From assembly GCA_946902985.2 (NCBI GenBank), contig OX336392.1, forward strand, positions 17,210,716 to 17,274,715: a stretch of DNA of 64,000 nucleotides. Direction: 5' to 3'. Source of the DNA: Meconema thalassinum. Taxonomy: Eukaryota > Arthropoda > Insecta > Orthoptera > Tettigoniidae. Positions within the stretch are counted from its first letter, which is position 1. Each line of letters starts with the position of its first letter. Position numbers and translations under genes: made by a program. Below, one piece after another: positions 1-9,890 of this stretch. The notes under the pieces are model-generated. The model had not been told where the DNA came from, did no database searches, and was given only the letters and a program-made list of their open reading frames with translations.

Positions 1-411
1 AAGCATCCTCTGTGGGTGAATGCTTGCACACTTGGCCATGAGGGTCGCCGCCACATGCCGGTTGCGCCCTCATCGCCGTAAGCTGCGTCGCATTTTGACG
101 CTTCAAGTGTTTTTGTTTTATGCAGATCTGCCAGCAAGCCTGATGCCCCACAGGCATCATTCCCGCTGTGCAGATTATTGACGTGTAGCTGTAAAAAAAA
201 AATGTAGTGAGTGTGTAAGTGAGAATGAATGTTAAATGGAGGTTAGTATGCACAGGTATAATACTACAATAAGGGGGCATTAAATAGCATGTTGCTGCTA
301 TCTGGCAGCAAAATCATAATTACACGTGTCATATTCTAGGTGACAATGCCTGCAAAAAAAAAATGGAGAGGTTAACAAAACATTGAAATTCCCTATTCCA
401 TATGCCGCTTC

Positions 412-431
412 CTGTGGCAGCGTTGCCACAG
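412..431. repeat. perfect 8-bp hairpin
   Basis: CTGTGGCA (412-419) and TGCCACAG (424-431) are exact complements around the tetraloop GCGT. Confidence 0.6.
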
Positions 432-546
432 TCTGAAGCCCCTTTTTACCTGTGAAAAGAATGGCATGGTTATTATTACTCGATATATGGCCGGGCTTAC
501 CCTATATGGTGCCGTGACGTCATTTCCTAATGTGTTGTAGTATTGG

Positions 547-585
547 GCTTACCCTGGCAACGAATTTGGGCCGCCAGGCGCCGAA
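547..585. repeat. structured repeat, copy A
   Basis: The flanks CTTACC and CGCCGAA enclose a stem CCTGGC (553-558) / GCCAGG (573-578). Copy B at 671-710 keeps the same flanks but has a different, still complementary stem. Confidence 0.5.
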
Positions 586-670
586 ATTTTACCTCAATAT
601 ATGTATTAAAAAAAATTGTCTTAAATGTAAGACTATGCTACATTATAATAACTTATCATGAGTTATCGGA

Positions 671-710
671 CTTACCCTGATGACGGATTTGTGGGTCATC
701 AGGCGCCGAA
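671..710. repeat. structured repeat, copy B
   Basis: CTTACC and CGCCGAA flanks as in copy A, with a 9-bp stem CCTGATGAC (676-684) / GTCATCAGG (695-703) and a 10-nt loop. The stem sequence differs from copy A on both sides together, so pairing is preserved. Confidence 0.5.
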
Positions 711-1237
711 CGGCGTTCTCTTATACTACTTATTCTACTTATGGTATATATAAAAAAAAAACTACATCTAAGCCGAGAGGGTTGCCTTAATCTATTGCCG
801 AAAGATGCTGTGCTGAATTGCAACAGTGTTCATTAAATTTGCTTAATCCTAGGTTGCGTGTCAAATGCAACCGTCTATAACTAAATTTGGCCTAGGACGA
901 TCGCCTGGGGCAATTAAATCCCCAGATCACCACCCGCACGAGCCCCAGAAACACCGGTTGTCTCTAGGGTCGCTAGATTCCGTCCCCTTAACTCTAGGTG
1001 TCGACGTCTATTACTAGGACTAATCTATGCGCAGGCGCTTACGGTGCCACTAAGCTAACCGTTTCGCCCGCTGTAACTTTCGTGTTCATAACCGGGTGCT
1101 GTTCCTATTTGACGTAGGTGAGCCGCCCACTTGGCTCCTGTGAGGGGCGCGCAATGCCCCATCTCTTAATGCCCTCTGACTGCCCGATGCGTCGTCATTT
1201 ATGTGGGCATTGGACAGTGTGGTCCAATGGCATAATA

Positions 1238-1351
1238 TCCTCCGGGAAAAAAGCGTCCGGGGAGTCCTCTTTGCCTGTGTCGGCCGCAATATTTGTATTC
1301 ATATGTCCTCCGGGAAGTGAGCGTCCGGGGAGTCCTCTTCGCCTTAATCGG
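1238..1351. repeat. direct repeat, two 46-bp copies
   Basis: Copies at 1238-1283 and 1306-1351 share TCCTCCGGGAA, AGCGTCCGGGGAGTCCTCTT and a terminal CGG, at a 68-bp spacing. A third shared motif (TTTAYGTGGGC) occurs near 1198 and 1433. Confidence 0.6.
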
Positions 1352-1922
1352 CATTGCTGGGTTGGCCCACGGAACCCTTTTGAGTGCCCGCTATGCTACT
1401 CATTTAAGAACTCTGGCGACCCGTTGTCGTCCATTTACGTGGGCGCAGGACCGAATGAGCGCGTACATTCCATATATATATATTCATATTTCATTCTGCA
1501 TTATTGATTACCGTCGTGGTCTTCACCTTCACCTCGCGGGGTAAGGACTTGTCGGATCTAGGATTGGTCCTGCTGAACCCTTGGATCCTGCTTCACTCCT
1601 GACGAATAGGAGTCTGACTCCCCGCCATGGAAGTCCTACTTACGTAAATTTAACTAACAGTCTAGTCATAATATGGTCGTCTCTAGGGATAGCTCCCGAG
1701 GCCGGCGCGGAGTGAGCTATTTCTCCCGCCATTCTCAGAAAGTCTCCCTGCAGGTTTTGGCTTCGACGACCGTGGCTCAAAGTGGGTTTAGCATCCCTTC
1801 CTCCCAGGGGCGGTTTATGCGCACCTAGGATTCCAGAGCTTGCCCGACCAGGCCGCGAATGCTTTGACCTCACGTGGTTCGTCTGTTTGGTCTAGTCGTC
1901 AAGTTAGGTGATTTGTCGAGCC

Positions 1923-1957
1923 AACTGGGGTAAGGGTTGTCATTACCTACCCCAGTT
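1923..1957. repeat. perfect 10-bp hairpin
   Basis: AACTGGGGTA (1923-1932) pairs exactly with TACCCCAGTT (1948-1957) around a 15-nt loop. Confidence 0.6.
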
Positions 1958-2907
1958 CTGCCCCTAGTGTTGTGCTTTTGACCTTTGGCTAACGCCGGTA
2001 TCATCAGCCAGGGTGTTTCAGATTCCCTTTTTTTTTTTTAATTATAGGTGTAACCTGTGTAAAAAGTGTCAAATGTAAAATACTTCCAGTGTGGTGGGCT
2101 GGTAAAACCTCTACATACGTAGACTACTTTAGGCTACCTGTGCTATATCAGCTTCTCCAGCGATAATGCTCTTTTTTAACCTTGATGGAGGTGTTAGTAG
2201 GGTCTGTGGCGTCAGGTACCCTGTTATTGTGATCTGGGGGTAGTTATCTGTAGAGTGGGTTAAAGCAGGGTAGGAGGAGGTTGCGCACTTCCGAATTCCG
2301 CGTTAGTGGCGGCCTGGAACCGGTTTTTGTGCTGGGATGCTCCTACAGTGAGTGGAACGGGGCAGGTAATTCCCGGGGTTGCAAAAAATAAAATAAAAAT
2401 CCATGCCGGTCTGATATCAATATCCCCTGGTGAATGGATGGGATATACATGCATGCGTCTGGATATGAGGCGTTTGCACTCATGTATGGATAGGTGTAGG
2501 TTGAGGCATAATACTAATATATTTCCCTCTCATGCGGGATGATTTAAATTTAAAAAAAAATGGTTAGTATTTATTACTTATGGCCTCATCTCTCATATGG
2601 AGATGTGCATTACGCTTAGTTGGTGTTGGCCGATGCACCCCTCTCATTCAGGTGATAGCGGTGGGGCTCAAGGCGTAGCATGCCCTTTCTGTAAACACAT
2701 GAAGTTTACCAACCCTTATGTATACTTTGTAGTGTAGTGTAGCTGTGCTGGTCGTGTTCATGTGTCTGCGTTGTTTATGTTTGGACGTGAAAAGGTTATG
2801 GGAGGGGAGTAGAGTGGGACGCTGTTAGCATGTTCTCTTGTCATCCTTCCTTGGTCCATGTTGGTTTTCTATCCGCGCTTTGGGATAGCGAAGCTTCACG
2901 ACCTACT

Positions 2908-3111
2908 CTGGTCCGTTATAGGGCTAAGTCCTAGTCGCCTGGAATGATTTGTTTCGGGACTAGGGTCGCAAAAAGAAGTTGTTAAGGGGAGGTCCCGTTT
3001 CCTCAAAGTCCCTATGTTCGCCCCTGATTGGTGAGCGCGTTTGTGTGTGTGTGTGTGACTACGCTCCGTTACACCACGCGGACGCCTGGTCTGCTGTAGG
3101 GCTAAGTCCTA
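2908..3111. repeat. dispersed 26-bp repeat pair
   Basis: 2908-2933 and 3086-3111 match at 23 of 26 positions. Both contain TAGGGCTAAGTCCTA, which folds into a 6-bp stem with one G-T pair. The changes lie outside that core. Confidence 0.5.
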
Positions 3112-3507
3112 CTGTGTATATTGTGTATGGGTAGGAAGCGCCCGTGGCCTGCCAACGTCTTTACGAATGTGCTACTCTGGGCCTGCGACAAGTTTTGGTC
3201 TGTGACGTCTGCTTGTTGATAAATGCTTTCGCAGTGTTGAAAAATGTATAGTGTTATGATTGTTCTGCATTTGTTTATTCATGGTCACTGCCACTACACA
3301 ATCGCGTTTTGTCATCGACAGTGTTGCAAAGTGGCTAAGTCTGCAAGTCATCAGTTTGTGTGTGTAACTTCAGGCCGGGATTTTATGTAGGTTAACCACT
3401 GTTGCGTGTTTTTCTGCACGTATGCCAGTGTGGTCATTGTGTTAAATTCCTGGCGGCCCGATGTGGTAATCCGCCCTGCTACTATTGCCGTTGTGTGGCC
3501 ATTATTC

Positions 3508-3527
3508 CGTAAGACCGTTGTCTTACG
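3508..3527. repeat. perfect 8-bp hairpin
   Basis: CGTAAGAC (3508-3515) pairs with GTCTTACG (3520-3527) around CGTT. Confidence 0.55.
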
Positions 3528-3797
3528 AAATTTATATGTCTCTGTCTGGAAAGTCCATTTTCCCTGTCAAGTGTATTTCTGGAATTTTATGCCTGTCATT
3601 TGGCCGCAGGAATGTAGTATTATCTGTCTAAGCCGTTATATGGGCCAATTTTGGTGTGATTGGAAAGCCGTCTGCTTGTTTTTCCCTGGCGTGCAATTTT
3701 CTCTGGGGTTCGAACCCGTGTTCTATGTAATTCTCTGTGTTATATGTCTGCGTTGTTCATGTTCTGCGGGCATTCTGTCTGTATTTTGTTTGTGTTT

Positions 3798-3840
3798 CTC
3801 GTACCGAAAATACCGTTGTTTAGTTAGTTTTCGGTACGAG
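3798..3840. repeat. perfect 13-bp hairpin
   Basis: CTCGTACCGAAAA (3798-3810) pairs exactly with TTTTCGGTACGAG (3828-3840), 17-nt loop. This is the longest perfect stem in the left part of the window. Confidence 0.65.
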
Positions 3841-3939
3841 GTTTTTGTGTGTGGACATGGGTTCGAAGCCGGTTGTCTGTAAAGATTTGGTGGCCATTTC
3901 TGTGCCGCCTACACTATGGCAAATGGGCTGTGTGTTTTT

Positions 3940-4197
3940 CTATGCGCAACCCCTAGTATACCTTCCTGCGAGGAGTTTGCTTATTTTTGCCCTCTCCTCG
4001 TAGTGTAAATTTTGAAGATATAGGGTTCTTAGGTTGGCTATGAATGATTCCGTGCAGTGTGCTTTGGGAACTGTCGTCTGTAAGGCTCGCAGTTTATCAC
4101 TGAGGTCTGCTTTACTGCTGAGTATGATGGTGTCGGGTTGCAATGTCTTGCGCGCTCGCTTGTTTACTTGTTTCGATAACGCTGTGTATCCGAACAT
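3940..4197 (-). CDS. hypothetical ORF, 85 residues
   Basis: An ATG-initiated 85-codon frame that begins two codons after an in-frame stop. The product is basic and contains many K, R and L residues (ALSKQ, LRALQTT, YEERAKISKLL), with a predicted helical middle. No family was recognised. Its support is only that the surrounding strand is A/C-rich in the same way as the longer minus-strand frame at 5262-6245. It could be a remnant of an element ORF or chance. Confidence 0.2.
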   Translation of the reverse strand: MFGYTALSKQVNKRARKTLQPDTIILSSKADLSDKLRALQTTVPKAHCTESFIANLRTLYLQNLHYEERAKISKLLAGRYTRGCA

Positions 4198-5261
4198 GTG
4201 TTCTTAATCAGCCTGCTTTCTGTTAGTGCTCTTCGCATTATAAAAAGGCAAGAGGGGAATTTTGTGGTTTAACGTGACCATTTCTGGAGATCATGTGCCA
4301 CGGGATTTCCGTTTTACTTGGAATCCAAACCACAGTCCATTTTTCTTTCTTGGGCTAAATGTGTGAAACAAAAAAAAAATATTTATGCCCCGCTCTGAAT
4401 TAAGAGAGCACATTGAAAGAAAATAATAGTAGGTGGCGTTAGTCTCTAAAAATTATGTCGTGAGCACTATGTTTTTGAAAAAAAATGGTGATTGGGACCT
4501 GAGTGTAGTATTTACCATATTGGTAACGTGAGTACTACCGTAATCTGGTTACGTCTCAGGGGAATCTACCGACACTGTCTAGTACACCTTAGGAAGGCCA
4601 TTGCCAGACGTAACTGATACCCTTGTATCCACGTCACGAGCAAAGCCAGTGCACTGTGGGAGTCAAACCTGCCTATCAAAGTAATTGTAACTCACCAAAA
4701 TGACAGTGTCTCATCCCGGTGTGCAATTGGGCTTTTTAGTTGGTTAAAGCACACCTCCCAAAATTTTTTTTTTTTGAAACTAGTTTGAGATTCTTAATTC
4801 TTGCCATGCTTACGGTTTTCGCCCGCAACAAGAGAATCTGTCAAACTGTGGAACCATAACGTAGAACGTCTAGTCATTTCTACTTAGAAAGACTCCCTTA
4901 AGCTCTATGCTGTGATTTTATGCCTAAGTTGTGTTCAAAATATCTCTTTCCGGCCTTAAGCCTGATGGGCTTTCACTTGGCTTAGTGATGGCCTAATAGA
5001 AAGATGCCATGGTTCCCAAAAAAAAAAACACAGAAGGATTTAAAATTACTCACTTCTAATTTGGCCATGTTGCCCTGTATATACATAAAATACGAGAAAG
5101 AAAAAAAAATGCGCAGTTTATGTTTACTATGTAATTGTCGGTCTATTTTCTGATATCTCCCGCGTGAAAGAACTTGTGTGGCCATTTATGATGGGGGAAG
5201 TGATGTTATTTTATTTCTTTGGCCTTGGTGGAAGTCGTTATCGTCTTTCGAGCTTCAGTGC

Positions 5262-6137
5262 TCAGAAAGGTGAAGGGTTTTGCCCTGTTACGATATTATA
5301 GGCCTCTGAAATCCATTGAGGTGTTTCTTTGCTGTTTTCCGGCGGAATTTCTAGCAAAGTAAGCCTTGCCCTACTTCCACCGTAGCGCGTGTTTCTAGGT
5401 CTAAGTGTACCTGTATTTAAGGGCGTTATTGCGCTTGGCGCTATCTTAGCAGATTTTGCGGGAGTGTATGTATGTTTGACTGCGAGGTTTTGTGGGGTGG
5501 GTAATAATACCTTTCCTAATCCCCGTGTATTGTATGGTAATGCCTGTTTAATCTGTATGTGCGTGTACCGTGCATCCTGAGGGACTAATGCCGGTGTTCG
5601 CCTCCGTTCTGGCAAATTTGCCCTTTGAACTGGCGGTGAGGGCCGCTTAAGTGCCTGTTTTTGTCCTGCCAATGTGGTGTCGTGTAGCCTGTCCGCTTTC
5701 TGGCCCGTGGCCACGGCAGACTCCTGCCACTGTGTTAGCCTATGTGTGTGAGTGTATGTAGGCTTTATATGTGGTAGGTCAGGCTCTACGTCGTCAGCCC
5801 ATGACGAGGTTACCTCCTGTTGTCCCTCTGTCGTATTATGTGTGATTGAAGGTCCTGGCTTCAACTCCCTCTCGTTCATCCGGTCCGAGGGGATTGTTCT
5901 AGGCTCTTCCCCTCGGCTTGGCAAAATTGCCTTCCGATCCGGAGCTGGAGGACGTGTGTCTGTGTAGGACGTATTCTTTAGTATGTTGGAGCCTAACCTG
6001 GCCGTCTCCTGGACTGTGGCCACGGCGAACTCCTGCCCCTGCGTGGCAGTACTTGTCGAGAGGGACATCCTCGCAAATTGTCGAGTTAGCGTATCTACGC
6101 TTATGTCCTCTCTCGGCTGGGCTGGTGGCCCTACCAT
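5262..6137 (-). CDS. possible gag-like ORF of unknown element
   Basis: A 291-codon frame from an ATG at 6137; the frame is open without ATG to 6245, adding about 36 helix-prone residues (KQAICLNRQ, IWDEYRELQ). The N-terminal part looks helical. The remainder is low in hydrophobic residues, rich in P, T, R and K, and probably disordered. It carries an internal duplication: a segment with EFAVAT...APDRK and a segment with ESAVAT...PPVQR about 310 bp apart, also visible in DNA as GTGGCCACGGC near 5707 and 6018. Length, order and composition would suit a gag-like or nucleic-acid-binding protein of a retroelement, but there is no zinc knuckle and no recognised homologue. Confidence 0.35.
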   Translation of the reverse strand: MVGPPAQPREDISVDTLTRQFARMSLSTSTATQGQEFAVATVQETARLGSNILKNTSYTDTRPPAPDRKAILPSRGEEPRTIPSDRMNERELKPGPSITHNTTEGQQEVTSSWADDVEPDLPHIKPTYTHTHRLTQWQESAVATGQKADRLHDTTLAGQKQALKRPSPPVQRANLPERRRTPALVPQDARYTHIQIKQALPYNTRGLGKVLLPTPQNLAVKHTYTPAKSAKIAPSAITPLNTGTLRPRNTRYGGSRARLTLLEIPPENSKETPQWISEAYNIVTGQNPSPF

Positions 6138-7817
6138 GAACTCAAAAATGGCCTTGTTGGTTTGGAGTTCACGGTATTCGTCCCAAATTTGGGTGTACTG
6201 CCTATTGAGGCATATGGCCTGTTTGCAAGTGCTTATGTGCGCATCTTAATCGCGCTGTCCTACCCTCTGACGGAGTGTATGGCTGTTTGCCCTGTATTGT
6301 CCCGATTTTCTGTTTTGAGTGTCCGTATTTGTGTTTGCCTGATCTGTATGTGCCTTTGGCATCTAGCCAATAATGCTACTAATATTGGCATACCCCTATT
6401 ACCTTCATGGCTTGCAATCTCTTCATGAGGTGCCATTCTGCCTGAAGTGTATGGGCCTAAAGTAACAATAGAGAGAAAAAAAAATCTGTGCGTGTTTGCC
6501 AGTGTATTCCTATATCTCTCTGGTTCTGTATGGGGCTAGGGGGTTGGTTTATCAAGCCTTTCCCTTGTGTAGCTAGTTTAGAGCACCAAAAAAAAATATG
6601 GTGCTTTCTGTCTGGGGGAAAAAAATTTTCACTATCTGCTTGGCTTTTTGCGGTTCAGAGGGGGTCGTTTTGACTACGAGGGCTCGTTGGTTGAGTCCTG
6701 TTACTGCGCGTAGTACCCCGCCTCCACCATCTGTTTTAGATCCCTTATTTAGGGGTGGTAGGACCTAAAACGGAAGAGTTACTGTATTGATTTTGAATGG
6801 AGTGTCTAAAAGGGGGCAGCTGCCTTTGGAGGGGCAAGCTGACCAGTGTGGAGTGTTGTTTAGCGTTAGGAACTAGGGGGCGCTCCTATAAAGACTGTAA
6901 ATGTGGTTTAAGGGATGTAGCCTTAGCACGCGGGTCGATGTACTAGTCGCCCAGCCGGCTACTTATTATATAATCACCTTGCTAGTGTCAGCGGTTCGGC
7001 ACGCGCTTCACTTGAGCACTCGAGCCGCTGTGAGGAATACAATGACGTCTGAGTTGGCGTTATTACTACGGTGTGTCACGTCTGACTGTGACGGGAGTAA
7101 GGAAGGACGTTGGGACGTGAAGAAGAGTGTAGATCAGTAATGCAAGTGTAAGAGACTGACCAAGTGTTTATTGGTCAGCAATGAGTAACTGTTAGTCCCT
7201 TTTAAGGGATCTTGTGATGTTATAATGTGAGTACAAACTGTGGGTGTTAGGTTACAAAAGTAGGATTCTGAACACTGACTGACTGACTCACCTCGGTTGA
7301 CACTGTCGTTAGCCTCCGGCTGTCTCGTCGAAGCACTGATGATGGAGAGATCCTCGTGACCCACTTAAGGCACCTTTTATACCTTTAGCCTCTGTTCTGT
7401 CAGCGCGTTGTGGCATAGTTGAACCAGTTTGTAGTATGTCGCTGTGTGTCATAATTACGCAAGGGTTGAGCTGCTTTATGGAGTAGCCAGCTGCCCTTAT
7501 AGTATTGATGGATATTGGGTAGGCTTTTAAAGGGTTGCCTTTTATGAGATTTAGACAGATGATGGGGGGGATGATCTCTAAGGGGTGCATACCCCTTGGG
7601 TATTGTACAATACTGTACCTCTTCTGAGGTGTGTACTTTCAAATGTTGGTTGTATTTTTTAGAAGTACCGTAAATGGATAATTATTGAGTTCTATAGTTA
7701 CCTATTGGGATACTCTTAATTGAACTCATTGCTTTCTTAAAACTGTATAGGGTCCATATGAGTTGGTTATAATTTATGACAATTAGGAGATGCAAAGCCC
7801 CAAAGATTATTGAGTGA

Positions 7818-7910
7818 ACACGCGTCTCTACCTTTTCCTTAAAAGGGGAGCGCGCCCGTGAGGTACCGTCAGTCGAGATGATTCGCTCAGGCACGGTGCA
7901 ACCACAGCAG
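7818..7910 (+). repeat. left 93-bp terminal repeat
   Basis: Identical to 9798-9890. It contains a bulged hairpin at 7821-7854 (CGCG...CGCG lower stem, CCTTTT/AAAAGG upper stem, CCTT loop). No poly(A) signal lies within it. A TATAAT-like string lies upstream near 7769. Confidence 0.85.
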
Positions 7911-7926
7911 CTTTTAGTTTGATAAC

Positions 7927-9822
7927 ATGTGCAGAACAACTCATCGCCGCCGGAGAGGCACTCTGTCGGAGGGAGTCCTCGCGCCGGGAGTGGAGCGGTC
8001 AATCACGCCCTCCCAGTCGTACGCCAGGTATCCGGTGGCGCCTAATTTAACTTCTGCCTTACAACAGTTTTTCGCCCAATATGATCCGGACGATGACGCA
8101 GTTGAAACGGCACCCCTATTGCCTGACAACATAGTGCCTCACCACATTCAGAACTTGGATTGGATAAGATGGCACTCGGCGCCCTGGGACGTGGTATCCG
8201 ACGATGGTACCAATGACGACACCCCAGGTCCTGGCGACGACGGCCCTGGCACTCCAGGGGACAGGGATGATGCAGCACCCTACCAGGGACCAACGGAACC
8301 GTGGCAACCCGATGACGACGAGGAGGATCCACTCTACGAGTACGACCCGAGATATCCTCGCCGACCTCCACGACTCAGGATACGTCACGTCGAAGACCAT
8401 GGATTTCCACACATCATAGTCGAGCCTCCATCAAAGAAGCCTCCAAAGCCGACCGTCTACATCTCTACAGCTGTTCCGGCCGCCAATCCTGTGCCATACC
8501 TGGATACTCCTAAAGGTGACTATGCTACACGAATAATACGGGATGGTGTCGCACTCCCAAGACCTACTAACGCACCTGGCAGTTTCGTGGCCACACGACC
8601 TTCAGACTTAATGGATACTGTTATTGAAGATCTAGTGAATGGACAGATCATTTATAAGTTCAAGCCTTGGCACGCGTTTCCACTCTTTCTCGTGCCCAAG
8701 GCCAATGGTTCCGCCCGAGTCATCTATGACTTGTCTCTCTGGACAGACTATATCCAAAAACCAAAGTTTACGCTGCGATCGGCAGCCCAGGCATTATCTA
8801 TTATTCCTCAAGACCATCTCGCGATCAAACTGGACCTCAAAAGCGGGTTTTATCAAATACCAATCCGTGTGCGTGATACATTTAATTACGGTATATATTA
8901 CCGAAAACAATATTATTGTTGGCAGCGCCTCCCGATGGGCCACGCATTGGCGCCTAGTATTATGCAGCGCTGGGCGGAGGCCATCGGGGAGGTTATTGAG
9001 TCCGAGTTTCCGACAGTGAAATTTATTGCATATTTAGATGACTGGCTCATACACGGTGTTGACATTCCAGTGCAGGACATCGTATTGTACATGGAAGTGA
9101 TTCTCGGTGTAAAGCTCAACCGAGCGAAGTGTATTCTAACACCCGCAACGGTGATTTCATACTTGGGTTTGACTGTGAATATTCATGCTCAGTGTTTATT
9201 GCTTCAACATGCCGCACAAAGTCGCGTACTCCAGATTCTTCGCGACGCGCCCTACTACACCCAAGAACAATCAGAACAAGCAGCAGGATACATGTCTTGG
9301 ATTTGTTATGCCATGGCCTGGCCAATGTTCATTACCAAGCACGTGTTATCAAAGGAACTTTTCTGGCCTCGCCGGCTCTTGACCCCTCAGTTCATCGGAA
9401 CCCCTCGGGATCCTGCTATTGTGTATTGTGACGCAACGCCTAACAGCATGGCAGCCGTCATGCCAGCCCATAACCAGGCATGGGCACAAGCATTCACTCG
9501 GGTATCGACCATCAACGAAGCGGAAACCGCTGCAGCCCTCCTCGCCGCCAGATGGGTCCTCGAGGAAGAGCTCCGGCCCGATCAACAGAAGATTGTGATA
9601 TATACAGACTCTAACGTGGCTCGGTACACCCTTAGCTCCGGCAGGGGTACCATATTGTATAGATCCTTGTATATTTTCCCAATTTTTGTAAATCTTGTTA
9701 ATAAATGCGCAGAGCGGGGGGTATCCCTCGCGGGGCGATCCGTGTCCTCAGCGGAGAATCCGGCTGACGGGCCCTCACGGGCCGTACTCGACGAAGTACA
9801 CGCGTCTCTACCTTTTCCTTAA
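7927..9822 (+). CDS. reverse transcriptase-RNase H polymerase, hepadnavirus-like
   Basis: 631 residues. Residues 1-170 are proline- and aspartate-rich and probably disordered (runs of D/E near 95-135), then a basic patch RYPRRPPRLRIR. The RT domain spans about 225-475: motif A KLDLKSGFYQIPI (Asp303), motif B PMGHALAP (337-344), motif C YLDD (369-372). After the RT comes a connection with GYMSWICYAMAWP. RNase H spans about 498-620: YCDATP (Asp502), INEAE (531-533), YTDSN (Asp561) and NPADGPSR (Asp614), all four acidic positions present. ATP after the first Asp and NPAD-PSR at the end are features of hepadnavirus-type polymerases; DIRS-type RT-RNase H is the main alternative. The stop codon lies in the right terminal repeat. 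No protease or integrase follows. Confidence 0.8.
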   Translation: MCRTTHRRRRGTLSEGVLAPGVERSITPSQSYARYPVAPNLTSALQQFFAQYDPDDDAVETAPLLPDNIVPHHIQNLDWIRWHSAPWDVVSDDGTNDDTPGPGDDGPGTPGDRDDAAPYQGPTEPWQPDDDEEDPLYEYDPRYPRRPPRLRIRHVEDHGFPHIIVEPPSKKPPKPTVYISTAVPAANPVPYLDTPKGDYATRIIRDGVALPRPTNAPGSFVATRPSDLMDTVIEDLVNGQIIYKFKPWHAFPLFLVPKANGSARVIYDLSLWTDYIQKPKFTLRSAAQALSIIPQDHLAIKLDLKSGFYQIPIRVRDTFNYGIYYRKQYYCWQRLPMGHALAPSIMQRWAEAIGEVIESEFPTVKFIAYLDDWLIHGVDIPVQDIVLYMEVILGVKLNRAKCILTPATVISYLGLTVNIHAQCLLLQHAAQSRVLQILRDAPYYTQEQSEQAAGYMSWICYAMAWPMFITKHVLSKELFWPRRLLTPQFIGTPRDPAIVYCDATPNSMAAVMPAHNQAWAQAFTRVSTINEAETAAALLAARWVLEEELRPDQQKIVIYTDSNVARYTLSSGRGTILYRSLYIFPIFVNLVNKCAERGVSLAGRSVSSAENPADGPSRAVLDEVHASLPFP

Positions 9823-9890
9823 AAGGGGAGCGCGCCCGTGAGGTACCGTCAGTCGAGATGATTCGCTCAGGCACGGTGCAACCACAGCAG
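9798..9890 (+). repeat. right 93-bp terminal repeat
   Basis: Identical to 7818-7910. It encodes the last eight residues and stop of the polymerase ORF and repeats the hairpin at 9801-9834. A possible poly(A) signal AATAAA lies 59 bp further on (9949-9954), outside the repeat. Confidence 0.85.

Larger units (their letters stand above)
1..7817. other. T/G-rich, hairpin-rich region of unknown origin
   Basis: About 7.8 kb with a composition unlike the AT-rich flank to the right of 9900. The plus strand is rich in T and G, so the minus strand is A/C-rich. It holds several perfect hairpins and short dispersed repeats (listed separately) and no long plus-strand ORF. The only reading frames of note are on the minus strand (3940-4197 and 5262-6245). 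No known TE terminus, rRNA or tRNA was recognised. It may be the body of one large retroelement cut by the window edge, or several old insertions; the sequence alone does not decide. Confidence 0.4.
7818..9890 (+). mobile_element. hepadnavirus-like retroelement with 93-bp terminal repeats
   Basis: Two identical 93-bp direct repeats (7818-7910, 9798-9890), exactly 1980 bp apart, enclose a single RT-RNase H ORF. The ORF starts 17 nt after the left repeat and ends inside the right one. No integrase, protease, tyrosine recombinase or endonuclease is encoded between the repeats. No target-site duplication is visible outside them (left flank ends TTGAGTGA, right flank begins GTATTAGG). Identity of the repeats suggests a young copy, or a recent recombination or assembly event. 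Related insect retroelements grouping with hepadnaviruses have been reported, to my recollection under the name HEART; membership here is inference from protein motifs. The real element might be longer and include flanking sequence. Confidence 0.55.

Noticed and set aside
676..710. CTGATGA followed by GAA, possible hammerhead
   Set aside because: CTGATGA is fully used in a 9-bp stem, the second core reads GAAC instead of GAAA, and no stem I or III partner exists.
1118..1507. 129-codon plus-strand ORF
   Set aside because: It runs through the 46-bp direct repeats and has no domain; likely chance.
3406..3882. 158-codon plus-strand ORF
   Set aside because: Its composition follows the T/G-rich DNA (many V, C, F, W), it overlaps two perfect hairpins, and no motif is recognisable.
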